Shown in pieces: positions 58,501-64,000 of a stretch of 64,000 nucleotides of DNA (its first letter is position 1; each line of letters starts with the position of its first letter). The position numbers were made by a program, and so were the translations under genes. Origin of the DNA: Sophora flavescens (Eukaryota; Streptophyta; Magnoliopsida; Fabales; Fabaceae); NCBI GenBank assembly GCA_030762895.1, contig CM061069.1, positions 19,545,630 through 19,609,629 of the forward strand, written 5' to 3'. The notes beneath the pieces were generated by a model. That model worked only from the letters and a program-made list of their open reading frames with translations, made no database searches and was not told where the DNA came from.

Positions 58501-58716
58501 TCCGTGATCCTTCTAACAAAAGGTGGTCGAGTGGTTCTCCGGGGAAAAAACATGTATAACGGTAGTGAGGGAAATCACGATTCAACTCTTGATATTTCTG
58601 ATACTCCTTCTTTCTCAACACGAGTGCCTAATTTCAATGAGGAAAATGAAGTGGATCATGTACATGCTACTCGTAATGATCACCAAGAAGGGTTATGGGA
58701 GAACTTTACTAATTGA
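55523..58716 (+). CDS. TNP2-type CACTA transposase (copy B), frame interrupted by small indels
   Basis: Same protein as at 27040-30227. The N-terminal 141 codons are continuous here (copy A breaks at codon 80 because 'acaggccgag' is 'acagtag' there). It also has HADERKCDGQLRHPADS intact and SLFPDF in frame. In exchange, 'gagcccgaaacctcgggc' has lost the frame that copy A keeps (EPRNLRLGLATDG). Further shifts are near 55940, 56035, 56245, 56580, 57020, 57065, 58080 and 58385. Combining the evidence of both copies, no shared disabling change was found, so the ancestral element probably encoded a complete transposase. Confidence 0.88.
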
Positions 58717-58886
58717 CCACAAAGTAAGTTTAGTTTGATATTACCATCAAGTTTGGCATATTATGTGTTTACGTTGATATTTATAAGTTATGTTTATGTA
58801 CGTTGATCGATATTTATAAGTTATGTTTGATATTTATCCCGACATACTAACAAGTTTTTTTTTTTTTTGTGTTTAAACAGGTATAC

Positions 58887-61800
58887 ATGGCTGATCATGA
58901 GGATACACCTCCTTCATGCAGGCGGGTCGAGACCCCGTCTCACCAGTAGAGAAGGGTAGACGTGCCACACGGATGAGGCATTTGACCGCCAACCGTGGGT
59001 CAAATCGAGAGGATAAGAGTAGATTTTGATGATAACCTCAAACCTATTGGGCCAATGGAAGATCAGTTTACCAGTTTGTGGCGACCCTTGCTAGGAACAG
59101 GCCTAGTATACTCATTGATAGGTGGAGAGATGTACCTGCGGGACGTGAAGGAGCAGATATGGGAGAGTATTCTGGTATCTATACTTCTACGTCCTGTGTT
59201 TGTCTGTATCTACTTTATTTTTATCTTAATAATATCATACAGTAATTCGTTGATTCTTTTGGTCTTAATGTAGTTGACATTTGACATACCGGGATACATA
59301 CGCTATGAAGAAGCGTTTGCTTTGAAGTATCTTTGGAGAGCGTTGGAGGGGTTTTAAGGCCGACACGGACAGATACTATATATTCGGTCCAAAAAGTAAA
59401 AAGAACCCACTTGAGGTGTATCCGTTTCTTGACAAGGCGACGTGGGATCGCTTTGTTCGAGAGCCGCGTGATCCGCCTTTTTCGGGGTTAACTTATTTGA
59501 TTTGTCTCTAAATTTATGTAATTGCATTAATTTTATTTACTTATGTAATTTAATTGTCTTTTATTTATAACAGAGAGAAGAGGAAAAAGGGGCAGAAAAC
59601 CAAAGCAAGAATGTCTACCCCCATGTCATGTCTCGTGGGGGATATAAAAAGCTTGTTAAGAAAATGGTTGAAGAGGAAAAGAAAGCACGTCGGCGGGCGG
59701 CATCTCAGGCGGATCCTAATGCTGAAAATCTTCCGGAGGTTGTTGATCCACCTCCACCCCCACGCCATCGTTCATGGAAGAGGGGCCGACAAAGAAAAAC
59801 GGGACAATATACATCCGAGGAGGCCCGCCAAGTAGGCGAGAGGATTGTAAGTATAGTTTGTTGTAATTGTCATTTTAAGATTGTTACCGAATTGTAATGT
59901 GACCTGATATTTTTATGTGATAGGATGCCTTGGATGATCAGCTAACCCAAGGAACCTTTGTTCCTAGAGGACGCAATGATATCTTATCTATCGCCATCGG
60001 TAAACCGGACCACCCGGGCCGTGTCATTGGTGTTGGATGGGGAGTCGGCATTCGCCAATACCATGGTTCATCTTCCCACCAATGCCACAGGGATTCGGTT
60101 GCGAGATAGAGCACAACTAAAACAGGAGATTGCAGGTGAGCTTCGACGGAGATGGCCGAGCGGTTTGCCCAAAGAGATGGCAATATTTACTTCTTTGTCC
60201 CAAAGAGATGACAACCGGTGTCCAACCCTCTGTCCAACCCTCTCCTCCATGTGAGCACTAAGGGCTCATGTGATCCTCCTCATCATCCCGAAAATGATGA
60301 TGATGTCTGCTTCATGATGATGATGATGATGATGATGATGACGACCCGATAGGTGTGAGCTGTATGTTGATGATCATCATCATCATCGCCGCTTAGTGGC
60401 ATTGGGTAGGGCATATAATAAGTTAGGTAATACCATACACCATCGGTTATTACCGGATGATCATCTCGAGGGTGTCTGTTGAGATTATTTGAGATGCTTG
60501 ATGCTCGAGTCCCCGTGCCCACCGAGGAGGTTCAAACAATGGGTCAGGCCCCCGATAACTTCATCCTCCGGCCAAGAAGACTGGTCAGCTTTCTTGTTGC
60601 ATCCGAGGTATTCGGTTAGTTGTGTTTTTCTATATTCATAGTTGAAATATATTTATTATTGTTTAAAGATAATGCTTTATTTGTATTTGTTATAGGATGT
60701 TGGAAATGATATTGTGCCTAAAAGGTCGGATCTAGGAAGACCAGAGATGTCTCGCTCTGTCAAGGTATTCATTTGACCATTTAGTTCATAACTAATTAAA
60801 TAACTTAATTATCCGTGATTACTAATGTATATCTATGTTGTTTAGGGGATCGACAAAGGGGCACCTGGCCATGGTGATGTTTTCAAAGATCTTGCTATAC
60901 AAGTTGTCACCATGGAGGATGATGCGGCATTGGTAACGTTGGAACATGATGCCAGCCCGTGGTGAACTGTATATACCAAAGAAAGAACTTATGGAGATGG
61001 CACTCAATAAAGAAATGGCCAGTTCTGCACACATATCGTTTTGGTGCACGTAAGTACATTTTATTTATAAGTTAAGTACGTAATTAATTTTTTAAATACA
61101 ATGATAATTAACATGTTTTTCCAATATATTAGGTATCTGCATCGTATGTTAGTCGATCGGGGTAACCTCGCCCTTTATGGGTTCATTGACCCCATGTTCA
61201 TTCAGGGTGATGTTCTCGTAGCATCGGAAGACCCGGTCACTACCATACGTGATATACTTGCCCGAGACGATCATCAATTCTATCTTGCGCCTTATCTCAA
61301 TAAGTAAGTACCGGTTATTAATTTAAGTATAACTATATATGACTTACAATCACTAATCATTAAAGAAATACAGCTGCATTGGCAAATCTTGCTCTTGTAC
61401 CCAAGAATGAACGTCGTGGTCTTCTTACTCGCTCATTGGGACATAAGCCGGCGAATCAACCAAGACGATCATCGAAACGTAAGCGTTAAAATACTTTATA
61501 ATCAGTAATGCAGTTGTTTTAATTATCTGAAATCTATTATATATACTTTAATTAATGTTTTTGTCATGATAGGTCTATTAATGCATCCCACATGCAGCGT
61601 GGTGAAAGGCGTACTCGGGCTATCAGATAGATTATTCCCAGCGTAAGATATTTATTAGTTCAAATGCATCAAATGCAGTGGGTACAATAATTGATTTCTA
61701 TTTTATTTAATTCCTCATATTCTAATTGGGTTTCATTTGTACGTAGTCACGTATACAACGTGGGTCATGGGAATGTGGCTACTATGTGATGCAGTGGATG

Positions 61801-62041
61801 TTGGAAATTATCTCCTCCGGGATCACTGAAAGATGGAGTGAGGTAAATGTTAATTGACACAATTAGAAGTAATAGTATAGATTCGTTATATGTTTTATGT
61901 TAGTTTATTACTTAAAAGATATAATCTTTTGTCCAATTAAACTTGCAGATATTCAACAATCCATCTCCATTGTCTGATTCTGACATCAACATCATAAAGA
62001 GGCGTTGGGCAACTTTCTTTCTTGAAGTGTACCACCCATAG
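58887..62041 (+). CDS. Second CACTA-1 protein with C48/Ulp1-like protease end (copy B)
   Basis: Counterpart of 30396-33549 with several exons in better frame: MSRGGYKKLVKKMVEEEKKA, LYGFIDPMFIQGDVLVASED, the protease His in HWQILLLYPRMN (His codon 61377-61379), and Cys in WECGYYVMQWMLEI (Cys codon 61774-61776). The end is NNPSPLSDSDINIIKRRW...EVYHP. Intron boundaries are GT-AG (e.g. gtaagt at 61050, ttag at 61131). In the Ulp1/C48 family the His and Cys belong to the catalytic triad; the Asp is not confidently placed. The role in transposition is not known; proteins of this kind are common second ORFs in plant CACTA elements. Confidence 0.75.
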
Positions 62042-62838
62042 TTTGTATATATGTAGTTAGTTTAAAAACTTATCATATACTAGCTATAGTGTACGTACCT
62101 TTGACTGATGATATGTATTAGTGCTCAGGTCTGGTTCAATTCTTCTTCTCTCGTGTTTTGATGTAGCTTTGATAAAGTGTTGTTTTCATTCATTCGAAAT
62201 TAATTAGGCCTGATGCCCTCTGTTTTCAGATTCTGTGCTCACTAGTCATTTGATGAAATGTCAGTATTTTTAACCATATGTGTAAGAGCTAATTGACTGT
62301 GCTAAGAAAATTGAATGAAGTATGTTTTGCTTTTGAATGATTGTGTCAAAACTAGTTTGGTGTTCTGTTGTTGTTTCTTGTTTGATCAGGGTACTGCTGG
62401 TTTGTTTATTGATCTGCATTAATGAAACAGGAATGATTGAAATGTAAATAATAGATTAAAAAAAATGAGATTTTACACATCGGTTCTCAATAACCGATGT
62501 GTATATTTAACTTTCTACATCACTTTTGCATAAAACCGATGTGTAAATTTAACTTTAAACATCGGTTCTTTAGAAAACCGATGTAGAAAGTCAATTTTAC
62601 ACATCGGTTTTGTGGAAAACCGATGTAGAAAGTTAAATTTACAACTGCTTATCAATTGCTAAATTAATTTTACACATCGGTTAGTATAAAACCGATGTTT
62701 AAAATATACTTTACACATCGGTTTTAAAACCGATGTGTAAAGTGGCAATAAACCACATCGGTCGTTTCCACATCGGTTTCAAAACCGATGTGGAAAGCCA
62801 AAAATAACCGACGTGGAATCCCTTTTTGTGCACTAGTG
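62042..62838. repeat. 3' non-coding end and hairpin array of CACTA-1 (copy B)
   Basis: Non-coding to about 62469, then the ACACATCGGTT/AACCGATGTGT array and the terminal repeat. A few array units are closer to consensus than in copy A (ccacatcggtttc against ccacatcagtttc). Confidence 0.8.
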
Positions 62839-63140
62839 TTTGTATCATTTTGAGAAACTACTCTTGAGCATCATGCTCTATATTCATTATGTCATCAAAT
62901 TGAGCCATCATGCTCTATATTCACTATGTTCGTTAGAGATTTGGATCTTTGTTGATATCATCCTTTTCCCGGGTATAAATTGCAGAGGATGGTTGAAATG
63001 CTCAGTTATTTTGCTATAGCCTTTTTATTATTGTAAATGGCAGCTAGGTTGTTTTGTGAGTCTTGTGGCAAATTGATGGTGCGAGTTCTAGATGCCACTT
63101 GTATCCTTTAAGATTTGGTTTGATTTAAAAATGATGTTGC

Positions 63141-63452
63141 TTGTATGTTAAGTTAAGATACATTTTAAAAGTTGTATCAGCTGCTGCATGGGTGATTGTT
63201 CTCTCGATTATTTATGCGTATACTTGGGATAATCCTCCTGGGTTTGCTCAAAGCATCAAAAGTTGGTTGGGAAGCAATTCAAGGGTGCCTTCACTTTTTT
63301 ATTTTGGCTGTTGTTATCTACCGTCCCCGAATATGCTCATTTGCTATATTAAATTTCTAACATGGTCTTTCTAATGCCTTATAATTTCCAGCCTCGTATG
63401 TAAGTTGGTAGGGGAAAGCATTAATGCACATTATCCCTTTTAAAGTAAGAAT
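63141..63452 (+). pseudogene. Captured callose synthase fragment, copy d
   Basis: Reads SAAAWVIVLSIIYAYTWDN and PPGFAQSIKSWLGSNS, then loses the frame at 'cactttttt' and 'gctcatttgct'. The stretch 63350-63470 carries a cluster of single-base changes not seen in copies a-c (e.g. cgtatgtaagttgg for cgtttgtatgttgg). Confidence 0.78.
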
Positions 63453-63536
63453 CTAATGACAAGAAATTTCTTTTTCTTTGTCAATGGTGTAATATGGATA
63501 GGCGTGTGATGTTAATCTGTCATTGTTTATAAATGC

Positions 63537-63848
63537 AGGTTACAATATTCTGCTGTCAGGGAGCAACGCAAATTGTTGCAGAAGGAGGCAGAATTCCTAA
63601 AGTTGCTTCTATGCTACGAAAGATTCCTGGAATTGGAGACTACACTGCTGGAGCAATTGCCTCTATAGCATTCAACGAGGTGGGCAGTTTATGTGATTTT
63701 GGTCCCTGAAAAGTAACTATTGGCTATTGCTCATGCATTAAATTATCAGGTTGTACCTGTTGTTGATGGAAATGTGGTAAGGGTGATTGCTAGACTAAGG
63801 GCTATTTCCGCAAATCCAAAAGCTTCAGCAACTGTAAAGAGATTTTGG
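63537..63848 (+). pseudogene. MUTYH: Captured MUTYH fragment, copy d
   Basis: Same as copy b, with RIPKVASMLRKIPGIGDYTA and VVPVVDGNVVRVIARLRAIS in frame and the same splice donors. The matching right-hand copies (b and d) versus left-hand copies (a and c) support two duplication steps. Confidence 0.85.
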
Positions 63849-64000
63849 TGAGTTTTTGTGAACTCCTAGAAAAAGTTATTCAGCATTTTTATGTAAAAGA
63901 ATGTCCAAGTATTTTCATGATGAGTCTCAATACCTATACTTTCAAGGTTTAACAGTTTCTAAAGTGTTGCTCGTTGTTCTAGCCTGTAATAATTGGCCTA

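Larger units (their letters stand above)
52628..62838 (+). mobile_element. CACTA-1, copy B
   Basis: Same structure as 24141-34345: 5' terminus missing, hairpin arrays at both ends (52628-53097 and 62470-62815), CURT1 fragment, TNP2 and the protease-ended gene. The 3' terminus (complement CACTAGTGCACAAAAAGGG) ends at 62838. It is embedded in copy B of CACTA-2. Confidence 0.88.
47986..64000 (-). mobile_element. Minus-strand LTR with nested CACTA insertions, copy 3, truncated by window end
   Basis: The LTR end TGTGACACC begins at 47986 after TAAAT (47981-47985), as at 19490. LTR sequence runs to 48272 and is then interrupted by the second copy of CACTA-2. The remaining LTR part lies beyond 64000. 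Confidence 0.8.
48273..64000 (+). mobile_element. CACTA-2, copy B (5' end present, 3' end outside window)
   Basis: Starts CACTACTACAGAAAAGGG at 48273 after GCT. The same AGCGCT hairpin array (48293-48570), captured fragments and nested CACTA-1 follow as in copy A. Identity is very high apart from short indels concentrated at CHG sites. It arose by the 28.5-kb duplication, not by a second transposition, because the flanking LTR and target site are the same. Confidence 0.88.
62839..64000 (+). repeat. 2.1-kb captured-gene segment, copy d, cut by window end
   Basis: Starts at 'tttgtatcattttgag' right after CACTA-1, as copy b does. It contains the callose synthase and MUTYH fragments and stops at the window edge before pectin acetylesterase. 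Confidence 0.85.

Overview
The window looks like repeat-rich nuclear DNA from a flowering plant, most likely a eudicot. A legume is possible but not shown. It has AT-rich spacers, long Ty3/gypsy LTRs beginning TGTAACACC, a SIRE/Maximus-type solo LTR, CACTA DNA transposons and intron-containing host genes. The only complete host gene is a plant sugar transport protein (STP, H+/monosaccharide symporter), present in two nearly identical copies on the minus strand: STP-a (16313-18041) and STP-b (44808-46537).

Layout. 1-965 is the end of an LTR in minus orientation. 966-9448 is a Tekay/Del-like Ty3/gypsy element: 5' LTR, iMet primer-binding site, decayed gag, no pol, polypurine tract, 3' LTR. A 1.5-kb copia-type solo LTR (4633-6150) interrupts its interior. 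9449-19017 is the first copy of an STP-bearing unit, split by a 3.6-kb solo LTR (11008-14606). 19018-47513 is the second copy, split at 19490 by a related minus-strand LTR (ending 41987). That LTR carries an 18.6-kb CACTA element, here called CACTA-2 (19777-38369), which in turn holds a 10.2-kb coding CACTA element, CACTA-1 (24141-34345). 47514-64000 is a third copy with the same nested insertions, running off the window. From about 14.6 kb onward the sequence is therefore a 28.5-kb tandem duplication (offset about 28,485-28,496 bp).

How the parts work. CACTA-1 encodes a TNP2-type transposase and a second, intron-containing protein (plant En/Spm transposase family joined to a C48/Ulp1-like protease). 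CACTA-2 encodes no transposase. It has intact TIRs and a 3-bp target duplication and is filled with intron-bearing host gene fragments, all on the plus strand: a RING finger, callose synthase, MUTYH adenine DNA glycosylase, pectin acetylesterase and a VAN3-binding (DUF828/PH) protein. It thus behaves like a multi-gene 'Pack-CACTA'. CACTA-1 has itself taken a CURT1 (thylakoid curvature) fragment.

Two patterns deserve attention. First, a 2.1-kb stretch of captured genes occurs on both sides of CACTA-1, and the 5' terminus of CACTA-1 is missing, which points to illegitimate recombination rather than simple insertion. Second, the copies differ largely by small indels at CAG, CTG and CCG (CHG) sites, and these account for many of the apparent frameshifts. 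This is what base-calling errors at CHG-methylated cytosines would look like, so many 'broken' ORFs may be intact in the real genome.
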